DNA of 64,000 nucleotides from Demequina muriae (lineage in GTDB: Bacteria > Actinomycetota > Actinomycetes > Actinomycetales > Demequinaceae): assembly GCF_030418295.1 (NCBI RefSeq), contig NZ_JAUHQA010000001.1:248001-312000 (forward strand). The letters run 5' to 3'. The notes under the pieces are model-generated. The model saw only the letters and a program-made list of their open reading frames with translations. It made no database searches and was not told where the DNA came from. Every line of letters begins with the position of its first letter. The first letter of the stretch is position 1. Positions 28,168 to 37,552 of this stretch are shown one piece after another. Position numbers and translations under genes: made by a program.

Positions 28168-30776
28168 TCGTCTCCCTCAGCATCGTCGTCGAACGCCGGA
28201 GCCCCCACGCTAGTGGGTGATTGCCCTCGGAGAATAGCGAGTGTCGACGCCAACTCGTCAGGAGTGACCAATACCTCACGCGCCTTCGAACCCTGGGATG
28301 GGCCCACGACCTCGCGGGTCTCGAGCAGGTCCATCAGCCGACCCGCCTTCGCGAAGCCCATCTTGAGCTTGCGCTGCAGCATGGACGTGGACCCCAGCTG
28401 CGTCGTGATGACGAGCTCCGCGGCCGCCAGCAGATCGTCGAGATCGTCGCCGATGTCCTCGGCCACCGTCGCTCCCCCGCCCTGCGGCTTCGTCACGTCG
28501 TCGCGGTACTCGGGGTTCGCCTGCTTCTTCACGTGCGCGACCGCCGCGTGAATCTCGGACTCGCTCACCCACGCGCCCTGCACGCGCATCGCTTTGGACT
28601 CGCCCATGGGCACGAACAGCGCGTCGCCCTGACCGATGAGCTTCTCCGCGCCCGGCATGTCCAGCACCACGCGGGAGTCGGCGAGCGACGAGGTGGCGAA
28701 GGCCAGTCGGCTCGGCACGTTCGCCTTGATCGTTCCCGTGATGATGTCGACGGACGGTCGCTGCGTCGCGAGCACCAGGTGGATGCCCGCCGCACGGGCG
28801 AGCTGCGTGATGCGCTGAATCGAGTCATCGACGTCGCGCGGGGCCACCATCATCAGGTCCGCCAGCTCGTCGACGATCACCAGCAGATACGGGTACGTGT
28901 GGATCTTGCGCTCCGACCCGGGCAGCGGCTTCACCTTGCCCGCACGCACGGCCTTGTTGAAGTCGTCGATGTGCTTGTACCCGAACAGCGCGAGATCGTC
29001 GTACCTCATGTCCATCTCCTTCACCACCCACTCGAGGGCCTGCGCGGCCTTCTTGGGGTCCGTGATGATGGGCGTGATGAGGTGAGGGATGCCCTCGTAC
29101 ATGGTGAGCTCGACGCGCTTGGGGTCGACGAGCACCATGCGCACCTCCTGCGGGGTGGCGCGCATCAGGATGGACGTGATCATCGCGTTGACGAACGACG
29201 ACTTTCCCGCACCGGTCGCGCCCGCCACCAGCAGGTGGGGCATCTTGGCGAGGTTGGCGAGCACGAAGCCGCCCTCGACGTCCTTGCCGATGCCGATCGC
29301 CATCGGGTGATCGTTCTTGATCGCCGCCTGCGACCGCAGCACGTCACCGAGCGACACGGTCTCGCGGTCCACATTGGGGATCTCGATGCCGATCGCGGAT
29401 TTGCCGGGGATCGGCGACAGGATGCGGATGTCGGGGCTCGCCACCGCGTACGCGATGTTCTTGGACAGCTGCGTGATCTTCTCGACCTTCACGCCCTGGC
29501 CCAGTTCCACCTCGTACCGGGTGACGGTGGGTCCGCGAGTGAAGCCGGTGACCTCCGCGTTCACCGCGAAATCGGTGAGCACAGCGGTGAGCGCCTCGAC
29601 CACGCGGTCGTTGGCCGCTGACCGGGTCTTGTGCGGCGCGCCCTTGACGAGCACGTCCAGGTCGGGGAGAACATACGGAGAGGAGTTCTCGAGCTCGCCC
29701 TGTTCGCCCGGAGGGACGATGCGGGTGGTGCGGGGCGCTTCACGTTCGCCCGTGGGCGCCGACTCCTCGGCGGCCTCCTCCGGGGCGTAGGGCGACACCG
29801 GCCCCTCGTGGACGCGCGTCGCCCCCACGGTGTCGAGCAGCTCCGTGGTGTCGCCGCCCGGCGTACGGGGATCGAGAAGGTCGTCGAACTCCGTGCGATC
29901 CACGCTCGCCGCAGCGGCGAAGGCCTCATCAGCCTCGTAGCGGTCGATGCCATCGTGGTCGACGCCGGCACGGTCCTTGCCGCGACCGAAGCCTCGGCGC
30001 TTGCGGCCCAGGGAGGCTCGGCTCCCCGATGTCTCACGGCTCCCGGAGGGCTTCAAGGTGCCATGTTCGGGCAGATCCAGATCGTCGTCATCCGCGCGGT
30101 CGCGACCCAGCAGCCGGCGCACGCCGGCGCCAGCGAGCGCGATGACCTCGCGCAGCGGAATGCCGAGGATGATCAGGATCGCCAGCAGTCCGAGCAGCAC
30201 CAGGACCGTGACGGCCAGCGGCGGAGTCAGCGCGGCGGCCAGCGGAGTGCCGATGAGGAAGCCGAGGACTCCCCCGGCGGCCTGCACCGGCTCGAGCCCA
30301 TCGCTCGGGCTCGGGCGGCCTTCGGCGATGTGGACCAGCCCGTCGATCATCAGGACGAGCATCAGCGCACCGAGGCCGATGCGGTGGTTGGCCGCTTCCT
30401 CCTGCGGGGCGCGCATGAGCCGCACCGCGAGCGCGACCAGCACGATGGGGATCGCGACGGCGAGAATGCCGAAGGTACCGGCCACGACCCAGTGGATCGC
30501 GGTGCCGGCCCACGATGACAGTCCCCACCACTCGCGGGCGGCGATCAGGATCGCGGCGATGATCAGCACGATGGCAAGGCCGTCGCGGCGCACCTCAGGG
30601 CTCACCTCACGGGCGCCATGGCCGATGCGACGGACGCCGCCGCCCACCGCGTGGGAGGTGCCGCGCCCGATCGCCGCCGCACCGCGCAGCAGCGCCGGCG
30701 GGCGCTTCTTCTGAGGCGCCTTCGCGCGCGACGCCGGGGACTTGGGGCGCGTGCTCGTGGAGCGTGACTGAGCCAT
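28152..30776 (-). CDS. ftsK: DNA translocase FtsK/SpoIIIE
   Basis: Moves chromosome ends through the closing septum. The 874-residue product has a short basic start, about four transmembrane segments (residues 65-225), an Arg- and Glu-rich linker, the alpha-beta motor with Walker A GATGAGKSSF and Walker B LVIVDELADL, and a C-terminal winged-helix gamma domain (TSMLQRKLKMGFAKAGRLMD) that reads polar DNA motifs. A TACCGT box lies 8 nt before the ATG, and GAGG overlaps the same region. Its stop lies inside the start of the cyclic-di-GMP gene. Confidence 0.96.
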   Translation of the reverse strand: MAQSRSTSTRPKSPASRAKAPQKKRPPALLRGAAAIGRGTSHAVGGGVRRIGHGAREVSPEVRRDGLAIVLIIAAILIAAREWWGLSSWAGTAIHWVVAGTFGILAVAIPIVLVALAVRLMRAPQEEAANHRIGLGALMLVLMIDGLVHIAEGRPSPSDGLEPVQAAGGVLGFLIGTPLAAALTPPLAVTVLVLLGLLAILIILGIPLREVIALAGAGVRRLLGRDRADDDDLDLPEHGTLKPSGSRETSGSRASLGRKRRGFGRGKDRAGVDHDGIDRYEADEAFAAAASVDRTEFDDLLDPRTPGGDTTELLDTVGATRVHEGPVSPYAPEEAAEESAPTGEREAPRTTRIVPPGEQGELENSSPYVLPDLDVLVKGAPHKTRSAANDRVVEALTAVLTDFAVNAEVTGFTRGPTVTRYEVELGQGVKVEKITQLSKNIAYAVASPDIRILSPIPGKSAIGIEIPNVDRETVSLGDVLRSQAAIKNDHPMAIGIGKDVEGGFVLANLAKMPHLLVAGATGAGKSSFVNAMITSILMRATPQEVRMVLVDPKRVELTMYEGIPHLITPIITDPKKAAQALEWVVKEMDMRYDDLALFGYKHIDDFNKAVRAGKVKPLPGSERKIHTYPYLLVIVDELADLMMVAPRDVDDSIQRITQLARAAGIHLVLATQRPSVDIITGTIKANVPSRLAFATSSLADSRVVLDMPGAEKLIGQGDALFVPMGESKAMRVQGAWVSESEIHAAVAHVKKQANPEYRDDVTKPQGGGATVAEDIGDDLDDLLAAAELVITTQLGSTSMLQRKLKMGFAKAGRLMDLLETREVVGPSQGSKAREVLVTPDELASTLAILRGQSPTSVGAPAFDDDAEGDEWAGP

Positions 30777-30790
30777 GCCTCAAGACGGTA
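30777..30790 (-). promoter_or_regulatory. Possible -10 box of ftsK
   Basis: TACCGT on the minus strand (30785-30790) lies 8 nt before the ATG. GAGG is also present, so the gene may be leadered instead. Confidence 0.3.
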
Positions 30791-30795
30791 CCCGC

Positions 30796-30832
30796 GCATC
30801 GGCCCCGAGGGGCGCTGCCACCCCGCATCGGC
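30796..30832. repeat. Paired GCATCGGC motifs between rnj and ftsK
   Basis: Two copies of the iterated octamer GCATCGGC (30796-30803, 30825-30832) in the same orientation lie in the 132-bp gap. They are members of the genome-wide motif set described under findings. Confidence 0.6.
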
Positions 30833-30908
30833 GCCGCATCCGTCCTCGCCCTGCCCGGTTCGCGTCGACCTGGCCCCGCACCCCGTGCGTCGCGCGCGGA
30901 GCGGGCTG

Positions 30909-32591
30909 TCAGGACTCGATGACGATGGGGATGATCATCGGGCGGCGGCGCAGCTTGTTGCCCACGTAGCGACCCAGCACGCGGCGCATGACCTGCTCGA
31001 GCTGGCGCTGATCGGTGGAGCCATTGCGTGCCGCCTCCTCGAGCGCCTGCTTGATGTTCGGCAGCACGGCGTCGAAGACGTTGTCGTCCTCCGCGATGCC
31101 GCGCGCGTGCACCTCAGGACCGGAGACGACCTTGCCGTTCGACGAGTCGATGACCGCGAACACGGACACGAAGCCCTCTTCCGACAGGATCCGGCGGTCC
31201 TTGAGCTCGGCATCGGTGATCTCACCCACCGACGAGCCGTCCACGTAGACGTTGTGCGTCTCGACCGCGCCGACCACTCGGGCACGGCCGTCCTTGAGGT
31301 CGACGACCACGCCGTTCTCGGCGAACACCACGTTCTTCTCCGGCACGCCCGTCTTCATCGCGAGCTTGCCGTTGGCGAGCAGGTGACGCACCTCGCCGTG
31401 CACCGGCATCACGTTCTTCGGCTTGACGATGTTGTAGCAGTACAGGAGCTCTCCGGAGCTGGCGTGGCCGGACACGTGCACGCGGGCGCTGCCCTGGTGC
31501 ACCACGGTCGCGCCCAGGCGCATGAGGCCGTTGATGACGCGGTAGACGGCGTTCTCGTTGCCGGGGATCAGCGACGAGGCGAGGATCACCAGGTCGCCGG
31601 GGCCCACGCGGAGCTTGTGGTCGAGCGACGCGATGCGGCTCAGTGCGGCCATCGGCTCGCCCTGGGATCCCGTGCACATGTAGACGACCTTGTGCGACGG
31701 CATGTCGTCGGCCTTCTTGGCGTCCACCAGGATGTTCGGCGGCACGTTCAGGTAGCCGAGCTCGGCGGCGATGGTCATGTTGCGCACCATCGACCGGCCC
31801 ACGAAGGCGACGCGGCGGCCGTGCGCCTGGGCGGCGTTGATGACCTGCTGCACGCGGTGGACGTGGCTCGAGAAGCTCGCGACGACCACGCGTCCGGTCG
31901 CGTTGGCGAACATCTGATCGAGCACCGGGGTGATCTCGACCTCGGAGGTGGTGAATCCCGGCGCCTCGGCGTTCGTGGAGTCCGTCATGAACAGGTCCAC
32001 GCCGCGTTCGCCGAACTTGGCGAAGCCGCGCAGGTCCGTGATGCGGCCGTCGAGCGGGAGCTGGTCCATCTTGAAGTCGCCCGTGTGCAGCACGGTGCCG
32101 CCGTCCGTGGTGATGAACACCGCCAGGGCGTCGGGGATCGAGTGGTTGACCGCCACGAACTCGAGGCCGAACTTGCCGAGCTGCTCCTGCTGGCCCTCCT
32201 TCACCGCGAGGGTGATGGGAGTGATGCGGTGCTCCTTGAGCTTGGCCTCGATGAAGGCCAGCGTCAGCTGCGAGCCGATGATCGGGATGTCCTGACGCAG
32301 TCGCAGCAGGTAGGGCACGGCGCCAATGTGGTCCTCGTGACCGTGAGTCAGCACGATCGCCTCGATGTCGTCCACGCGGTCCGCGATGTAGCCGAAGTCG
32401 GGCAGGATCAGGTCCACGCCCGGCTGGTGGTCCTCGGGGAACAGCACGCCGCAGTCGACGATGAGCAGCCGGCCATCGATCTCGAACACCGCCATGTTCC
32501 GGCCCACCTCCCCGAGTCCGCCCAGCGGGACGATGCGCAGGGTGCCGTTCTGAAGCGACTTCGGGAGGGTCAGTTCGGGATGGAAGTTCAC
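30909..32591 (-). CDS. rnj: Ribonuclease J
   Basis: A metallo-beta-lactamase/beta-CASP RNase of 560 residues with 5' exonuclease and endonuclease activity. The catalytic HGHEDH (LTHGHEDHIGAVPYL) is near residue 80, the LHTGDFKMDQ segment near 168, the ASFSSHVHRVQQ block near 245 and VHVSGHASSGE near 370. The start is GTG at 32591 with AGGAG 7 nt upstream. It is 7 nt downstream of the dapA stop, a conserved pair in actinobacteria. Confidence 0.95.
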   Translation of the reverse strand: MNFHPELTLPKSLQNGTLRIVPLGGLGEVGRNMAVFEIDGRLLIVDCGVLFPEDHQPGVDLILPDFGYIADRVDDIEAIVLTHGHEDHIGAVPYLLRLRQDIPIIGSQLTLAFIEAKLKEHRITPITLAVKEGQQEQLGKFGLEFVAVNHSIPDALAVFITTDGGTVLHTGDFKMDQLPLDGRITDLRGFAKFGERGVDLFMTDSTNAEAPGFTTSEVEITPVLDQMFANATGRVVVASFSSHVHRVQQVINAAQAHGRRVAFVGRSMVRNMTIAAELGYLNVPPNILVDAKKADDMPSHKVVYMCTGSQGEPMAALSRIASLDHKLRVGPGDLVILASSLIPGNENAVYRVINGLMRLGATVVHQGSARVHVSGHASSGELLYCYNIVKPKNVMPVHGEVRHLLANGKLAMKTGVPEKNVVFAENGVVVDLKDGRARVVGAVETHNVYVDGSSVGEITDAELKDRRILSEEGFVSVFAVIDSSNGKVVSGPEVHARGIAEDDNVFDAVLPNIKQALEEAARNGSTDQRQLEQVMRRVLGRYVGNKLRRRPMIIPIVIES

Positions 32592-32598
32592 GGTTCTC

Positions 32599-33495
32599 CT
32601 AGGGGGTCAGTGGCACGCCGGCGGCACGCAACGCGGCGGCGAGAGCATCGAGCTCGTCGTCGTCCAGCGGCAGCAGCGGCAAGCGCATATGGCGGCTCGG
32701 GATGACCCCGAGCAACTGCATGGCGGCCTTGGCGTTGGAGGCGCCGGGGCCGTTGAAGATGGCGTCGTGCACGGGCAGCAGCGCGTCGTGGAGGCTGTCC
32801 GCGAGACCGGTGTCGCCGGCGTCGTGCGCGGCGATCATGGCGGCGATGCGCTCGCCTGCGACGTGGGCGCTCACGGAGACCACGCCGGCGGCGCCGGCAC
32901 GCATGAACTCCAGCGTCAGCGGGTCGTCGCCCGAATACCAGGCCAGTCCGGTGCGTGCAATGCGGTCCTTGGCCGCCGCCACGTCGGCCGTGGCGTCCTT
33001 GTTCGCGACGATGTTCGCGACCTCGGCGAGCTCATCGAGGGAGCCGTCGCTCAGAGCAATGCCGGTGCGGCCGGGGATGTCGTAGAGCATCACCGGCAGG
33101 TCAGTGGCGCCCGCGATGGCGCGCAGGTGCGCGACGACGCCCTTCTGCGAGGGCTTCGAGTAGTACGGCACCAGCGCCAACACGCCGTCGACGCCCGCCT
33201 CGGTGGCCTGCTCCGCCATCATCACGGCGTGCGCGGTGTCGTTCGATCCCGCTCCCGCGATGAGGGTGGCGCGATGTCCCACTGCATCCACCAGCGCCCG
33301 AGTGAGCTCGAGCTTCTCCGGGGCGTGGGTGGTGGGCGCCTCTCCGGTCGTGCCGGAGATGACCAGGCCGTCGGAGCCGTGGTCGAGAAGGTGATTCGCG
33401 AGGACGATGGTGCTGTCGATGTCGATGGTGCCATCGGCGTGCATCGGCGTCACCATCGCCGTGAGCACCGTCCCCAGCGGACGCGGATCGTTCAT
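32599..33495 (-). CDS. dapA: 4-hydroxy-tetrahydrodipicolinate synthase
   Basis: Condenses pyruvate and aspartate semialdehyde, the first committed step of lysine and diaminopimelate synthesis. The 298-residue TIM barrel shows GTTGEAPT near residue 45, the LYDIPGRTG block with the catalytic Tyr near 137 and VANKDATAD, whose Lys would form the Schiff base. A TAGGTT box lies 6 nt before the ATG. RNase J follows at 7 nt. Confidence 0.95.
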   Translation of the reverse strand: MNDPRPLGTVLTAMVTPMHADGTIDIDSTIVLANHLLDHGSDGLVISGTTGEAPTTHAPEKLELTRALVDAVGHRATLIAGAGSNDTAHAVMMAEQATEAGVDGVLALVPYYSKPSQKGVVAHLRAIAGATDLPVMLYDIPGRTGIALSDGSLDELAEVANIVANKDATADVAAAKDRIARTGLAWYSGDDPLTLEFMRAGAAGVVSVSAHVAGERIAAMIAAHDAGDTGLADSLHDALLPVHDAIFNGPGASNAKAAMQLLGVIPSRHMRLPLLPLDDDELDALAAALRAAGVPLTP

Positions 33496-33507
33496 GCGCC
33501 TAACCTA
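33496..33507 (-). promoter_or_regulatory. Leaderless -10 box of dapA
   Basis: TAGGTT on the minus strand (33502-33507) is 6 nt from the ATG, in the arrangement TAGGTTAGGCGC-ATG shared with dapB. Confidence 0.5.
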
Positions 33508-33632
33508 CCGCGACACGGCGCGCCGGCAGTCTGAACCAAGGCCACGGACGGCACTCCGCTGCCCGCGACATTCCTCGAGAATCCGGCGGCGTGTCGCGCG
33601 TCCCGTGGTTCGCCGTGTCGCGGCTGGGGCCG

Positions 33633-33971
33633 CTACCGCTCTCCTCGCGTCGCCACCGTGAGCAGCACGGCGCAGTCCGTGACAGCGGTGAGACCGTGGC
33701 GTGCCGGTGGCAGCGCCAGGTGATCGCCAGCGCTCATGGCCAGCTCGTGCTCCCCCACCGTCAGGGTCGCCTCGCCGCGCAGCACCTGCAGAGTCGCCTC
33801 GCCAGGGCTGTCGTGCTCGTTGAGCCGATTGCCGCCCGCGATCGCGATCAGGGTCTGACGCAGGTCGTGATCGTGATCTCCCACGAGCGTCACGGCATGG
33901 CGACCGGAGGATTCCTCGTACGCGAGCGCCAGCTGCTCGCTGACCAGCGACTCCAGATCGACGATCTCCAT
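33633..33971 (-). CDS. Small cupin-fold protein
   Basis: A 112-residue single-domain cupin. The second cupin motif is visible as EATLTVGEHELAMSAGDHLALPPARHGLTA, cited here by AGDHLALPPARHG. The first motif (NEHDSPGEATLQVLRGE) keeps the His and Glu positions only in part. The substrate or ligand is unknown, and such proteins may bind a metal or act as small isomerases or sensors. GGGAG lies 8 nt before the ATG. It is monocistronic, between dapA and thyA. Confidence 0.75.
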   Translation of the reverse strand: MEIVDLESLVSEQLALAYEESSGRHAVTLVGDHDHDLRQTLIAIAGGNRLNEHDSPGEATLQVLRGEATLTVGEHELAMSAGDHLALPPARHGLTAVTDCAVLLTVATRGER

Positions 33972-34131
33972 GGCGGACTCTCCCTCGTCAGTGGTTCCCG
34001 GTCAGTTCACCGTAGCCCTTCAGTGCTCGACGACGGAGGATGCGGGGCTGCCCGAGCTGTGAGCGCGACACGTCGACCCACCGGTGCGGCACGCCCCGGA
34101 ACGGCGCCTCCGGATCACTGCGCACCGGGCG

Positions 34132-34143
34132 TAGGGTGATGCC
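34132..34143 (+). promoter_or_regulatory. Leaderless -10 box of thyA
   Basis: TAGGGT (34132-34137) lies 6 nt before the GTG start, with no Shine-Dalgarno sequence. Confidence 0.45.
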
Positions 34144-34947
34144 GTGGAACCGATCCCGACCCCGTACGAGGACCTGCTGCGCGACGTGCTCGCGACCGGC
34201 ACGCGCAAGGACGACCGCACCGGGACGGGAACCCTGTCCGTCTTCGGCCGTCAACTGCGCTATGACCTCTCCCAAGGATTCCCGCTCATCACCACCAAGC
34301 GGGTACATGTGCGCTCGGTGGTAGGCGAACTGCTGTGGTTCCTGCGGGGCGACACCAATGTGAGGTGGCTGCAGGAGCGCGGCATCTCGATCTGGGACGA
34401 GTGGGCCGATGCCGACGGCGAGCTGGGACCCGTCTACGGCTACCAGTGGCGGTCATGGCCCGCGCCCGATGGCTCGCACGTGGACCAGATCGCGCAGGTC
34501 GTCGAGTCCATCCGCACCAACCCCGACTCACGACGCCACATCGTGAGCGCGTGGAACCCCGCGCTGATCGAGGACATGGCGCTGCCCCCGTGCCATGCCC
34601 TGTTCCAGTTCTACGTCGCCGACGGTCGCCTGAGCTGCCAGCTGTATCAGCGCAGCGCCGACCTGTTCCTCGGCGTGCCGTTCAACATCGCCTCATACGC
34701 GCTGCTCACCCATATGATCGCGGCGCAGACAGGCTTGGGAGTCGGCGACTTCGTCTGGACCGGCGGCGACTGCCACATCTACTCCAACCACCTCGACCAG
34801 GTGCAGACGCAGCTCGCGCGGGACCCGTACCCCTATCCGACTCTGCGCCTCGAGGCCAAGGAATCGCTGACGGACTACGACATCGACGACGTCCACGTCG
34901 AGAACTACCAGCACCACCCGGGCATCAAGGCCCCGGTGGCCGTCTGA
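34144..34947 (+). CDS. thyA: Thymidylate synthase
   Basis: Methylates dUMP to dTMP with methylene-tetrahydrofolate as donor, giving dihydrofolate. The 267-residue product keeps [11 protein letters not shown], the catalytic Cys in [11 protein letters not shown] near residue 148, [20 protein letters not shown] and the late [13 protein letters not shown]. It is the folate-recycling ThyA type, not the flavin-dependent ThyX that replaces it in many actinobacteria. The start is GTG at 34144. It is followed 16 nt later by dfrA, which regenerates tetrahydrofolate. Confidence 0.97.
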   Translation: MEPIPTPYEDLLRDVLATGTRKDDRTGTGTLSVFGRQLRYDLSQGFPLITTKRVHVRSVVGELLWFLRGDTNVRWLQERGISIWDEWADADGELGPVYGYQWRSWPAPDGSHVDQIAQVVESIRTNPDSRRHIVSAWNPALIEDMALPPCHALFQFYVADGRLSCQLYQRSADLFLGVPFNIASYALLTHMIAAQTGLGVGDFVWTGGDCHIYSNHLDQVQTQLARDPYPYPTLRLEAKESLTDYDIDDVHVENYQHHPGIKAPVAV

Positions 34948-34963
34948 CCCCGGGCGGCATCCG

Positions 34964-35470
34964 GTGCTGAAGGCGATCTGGGCGCAGGCTCACGACGCTG
35001 CGGGCACGCCCGTGATCGGCTCGCAGGGCGACATGCCGTGGCACCTGCCCGAGGATCTTCGCCATTTCAAGGACCTCACCTCCGGTGCGGCGGTCGTCAT
35101 GGGCAGGCGCACGTGGGAATCCTTCCCCGAGCAGTTCCGGCCGCTCCCCGGCCGCGTGAACATCGTGATCACCGGTGGCGGACCGATCGAGGGGGCCGAT
35201 GCGACGGTTGGCTCGCTCGACGCCGCGATCGAGCTCGCGGTCCGGCGAGGCGACGGGGCCGATGCGTGGGTCATCGGCGGCGGACGGGTCTACGCCGAGG
35301 CGATGCCGCTCCTCGACGGCCTCGAGGTCACGGAGATCGATCTCGAGGTCGATGGCGACACCTTCGCCCCGCCGGTCGATCCGGACGTGTGGGTGCTCGC
35401 CGCCGAGGAGCCCTGGCAGACCTCGCGCACCGGCCTTCGGTACCGCTTCCTCACCTACGCGCGGCGCTGA
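34964..35470 (+). CDS. dfrA: Dihydrofolate reductase
   Basis: Reduces dihydrofolate with NADPH, completing the cycle with ThyA. The 168-residue protein shows the conserved order WAQAHDAAGTPVIG, MPWHLPEDLRHFK near residue 25, VVMGRRTWESFP near residue 45, IVITG and WVIGGGRVYAEAMPLLD. The start is GTG at 34964. A small N-terminal feature of the family, the A-loop start, is shortened, with a TPVIG segment replacing the usual GVIG. Confidence 0.93.
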   Translation: MLKAIWAQAHDAAGTPVIGSQGDMPWHLPEDLRHFKDLTSGAAVVMGRRTWESFPEQFRPLPGRVNIVITGGGPIEGADATVGSLDAAIELAVRRGDGADAWVIGGGRVYAEAMPLLDGLEVTEIDLEVDGDTFAPPVDPDVWVLAAEEPWQTSRTGLRYRFLTYARR

Positions 35471-35513
35471 CCCCACCCCGCGGCCCCGCCGCAGCGCTGG
35501 CAGGATGGTCCCC

Positions 35514-36137
35514 ATGGCCCACCCCGTGCCGCGCCGCATCGACACCGAGCGCCTGACGCTGCGCTGCTATGAGCCCACGGACCTCGCCGCCATGAGCGAC
35601 GTCATCACTGCCGAGCGCGATCGCCTCGCCGTCTTCATGCCGTGGGCCCGGGCCGAACCGATCACAGCGCGGGCGCGAGCGGAACTCGTCGCCACCTTCG
35701 TTCGGGAGTTCGAGACGCGGGAGAACTTCACGTTCGGCATGTTCGACCGTGAGACCGGAGAGTACGTGGGCGGCACCGGCATGCACACCCGGCTGGGCCC
35801 GGACGCGTTCGAGATCGGCTACTGGATCCGCGCCGACCGCGAGGGCCAGGGACTCGTGAGCGAGGCAGTCGCGGCCCAAGCCAGGGTCGCCCTCGAGACC
35901 CTCGAGGCCGACTGGGTCGAGATTCGCTGCGATCCGGCCAACGCGCGCTCACGGCGCGTTCCTGAGTCGCTCGGCTTCACCCTGGTCGACACGCGGGTCG
36001 ATGAGTGTGGCGCCGACCAGCACCGCGAGCTCGTCGAGATCTGGCAGCTGAGGCGTGAGGACCTCCCGGGGTCACCCGTCGCGGCGACCGCGACCCCCAC
36101 CCTCGAGCCGCTCGAGCGCGAGCCGGGGTTGGCGTGA
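35514..36137 (+). CDS. GNAT acetyltransferase, RimJ/RimL type
   Basis: A 207-residue N-acetyltransferase of the RimJ/RimL-like group. It starts RRIDTERLTLRCYEPTDL and has the acetyl-CoA-binding EIGYWIRADREGQGLVSEAV block near residue 105 and CDPANARSRRVPESLGF near 142. Substrate unknown. The start ATG 35514 has AGGA 8 nt upstream. A second, related acetyltransferase begins inside its stop codon. Confidence 0.88.
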   Translation: MAHPVPRRIDTERLTLRCYEPTDLAAMSDVITAERDRLAVFMPWARAEPITARARAELVATFVREFETRENFTFGMFDRETGEYVGGTGMHTRLGPDAFEIGYWIRADREGQGLVSEAVAAQARVALETLEADWVEIRCDPANARSRRVPESLGFTLVDTRVDECGADQHRELVEIWQLRREDLPGSPVAATATPTLEPLEREPGLA

Positions 36138-36769
36138 CTCTCCTCAGGAACGCCCCGACGCGCATCGAGACGCCGCGACTCAGGCTGCGGCCCTTTCACG
36201 CGGCCGATGCCGACGCGCTCACCACCTTGGTCACCGCGAGCATCGACCACCTGACGCCGTGGCAGCCGTGGGCCGCTGACGAGCCGGTGTCGATCGAGCA
36301 GCGTCGAGAAGCGATCGACACGCTCGCCGCTCAGTTCGCCGCCGGCGAGGCCGCGCACTATGCAGTGGTCCGACGCGACGACGGTCGCCTGCTCGGGAGC
36401 GTGGCGCTCGTCACGGGCAAGACGCCGGAGCGCGTCGAGATCGGATACTGGGTGGGCGCATCGCATGTGCGGCGCGGGTACGCCAGCGAAGCGGCCGGAG
36501 CACTGACGCAGGCGGCGCTCGGCCCCATGGGTCTGCCGTGCGTCGAGCTCTGGGCGAACGCCGACAACGAGGCCTCGAACGCCGTCGCCCGCCGCATGGG
36601 ATTCACGTTCGTGGGCGTGGAGCCGTCCTATGCCCAGCAGGGATCCCCGCCGATGCGGGTATGGGTCGCCGAGCCCGATCTGCTCGACGAGGAGATCCTG
36701 CTGCCCACACAGCTATGGATGTTCGCCGCAGACGGCACGGAGCTGACCGGACCTCCGGAGACCGGCTGA
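36134..36769 (+). CDS. GNAT acetyltransferase, RimJ/RimL type
   Basis: A 211-residue paralogue of the gene before it. The GTG start overlaps the upstream stop (GTGA), so the two are translationally coupled. It shows RIETPRLRLRPFHAAD, EIGYWVGASHVRRGYASEAAGA near residue 98 and WANADNEASNAVARRMGF near 138. The pair probably arose by tandem duplication, and two different targets or a heterodimer are possible. Substrates unknown. Confidence 0.88.
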   Translation: MTLLRNAPTRIETPRLRLRPFHAADADALTTLVTASIDHLTPWQPWAADEPVSIEQRREAIDTLAAQFAAGEAAHYAVVRRDDGRLLGSVALVTGKTPERVEIGYWVGASHVRRGYASEAAGALTQAALGPMGLPCVELWANADNEASNAVARRMGFTFVGVEPSYAQQGSPPMRVWVAEPDLLDEEILLPTQLWMFAADGTELTGPPETG

Positions 36770-36774
36770 GGTCA

Positions 36775-36807
36775 GCACTGACGCCCGGCCAATGACGGGC
36801 GCGGTGC
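36775..36807 (+). terminator. Hairpin after the acetyltransferase pair
   Basis: GCACTGACGCCCG pairs with CGGGCGCGGTGC with a small internal mismatch, 5 nt after the stop. No U-tract follows. Confidence 0.5.
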
Positions 36808-36853
36808 CACCTGGAAGGCCGGTGGCCCCGGCCCGCTCTGTCAGGATTGCCCC

Positions 36854-37552
36854 ATGCCCCGCGCCACCCCGACTCAGCGGGACTCCGCTCGCCAGCAGGC
36901 GATCTCGGTGTCGGTCGCGACCGGCATGTATGCGATCAGCTTCGGCGCGCTCTCCGTCGCAGCCGGTCTCGACATCTGGCAGACGATGGCCCTCAGCCTT
37001 CTCGTGTTCTCCGGGGGATCCCAGTTCGCGTTCGTGGGCGTGATCGGTGCGGGCGGCACCGCCGCAGCCGCTGTCGCCACGAGCACATTCCTGGGGCTTC
37101 GCAACGGCTTCTACGGTGTGGGACTGGCGCCCGTGCTCCGGCCGATGCGCGCGTGGCGTCGCGCGGGGGCCGCCCAGGTGACCATCGATGAGTCCACGGC
37201 AGTTGCGCTGGCGCAGCCCGCCGCCGACGTCGATGCGAGGCGCACCGGCTTCTGGTGGACCGGCATCGGGGTGTTCGTCGCGTGGAACGCGATCACCGTG
37301 GTCGGCGCCGTCCTGGGAGCGCGCATCGGCGACCCCGCGCAGTGGGGGCTGGATGCCGCAGCCGCGGCAGCCTTCCTCGGCCTCCTGTGGCCGCGGCTGG
37401 CGACGCGGTTCGCGCAGGCCGTGGCTGGCGCATCGGCCGTCCTCGCCCTCCTGCTCACGCCCCTCCTGCCGTCGGGGCTGCCAATCCTGGCGGCGGCGCT
37501 CGTCGCGGTCGCGGCGGGCTGGCGCGCACCCCGCGAGGAGGTTCCCGAATGA
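36854..37552 (+). CDS. azlC: AzlC family amino-acid exporter subunit
   Basis: A 232-residue membrane protein of the AzlC (LIV-E) family, which exports branched-chain amino acids with a small AzlD partner. It has the conserved ATGMYAISFGALSVA start, SLLVFSGGSQFAFVG near residue 50 and FLGLRNGFYGVGLAP near residue 80. About five to six transmembrane segments are visible. The ATG has AGGA about 8 nt upstream. The last base pairs overlap the azlD start. Confidence 0.92.
   Translation: MPRATPTQRDSARQQAISVSVATGMYAISFGALSVAAGLDIWQTMALSLLVFSGGSQFAFVGVIGAGGTAAAAVATSTFLGLRNGFYGVGLAPVLRPMRAWRRAGAAQVTIDESTAVALAQPAADVDARRTGFWWTGIGVFVAWNAITVVGAVLGARIGDPAQWGLDAAAAAAFLGLLWPRLATRFAQAVAGASAVLALLLTPLLPSGLPILAAALVAVAAGWRAPREEVPE

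Noticed and set aside
28221..29621. Plus-strand frame opposite ftsK
   Set aside because: The composition is that of a mirror frame and the ftsK motor motifs on the other strand are intact. The same holds for long frames opposite rnj, pnp, infB and proS.
36842..36853. Leaderless box (CAGGAT) before azlC and likewise before the GNAT at 35514
   Set aside because: The same bases contain AGGA at proper spacing for ribosome binding, so the two readings cannot be separated.
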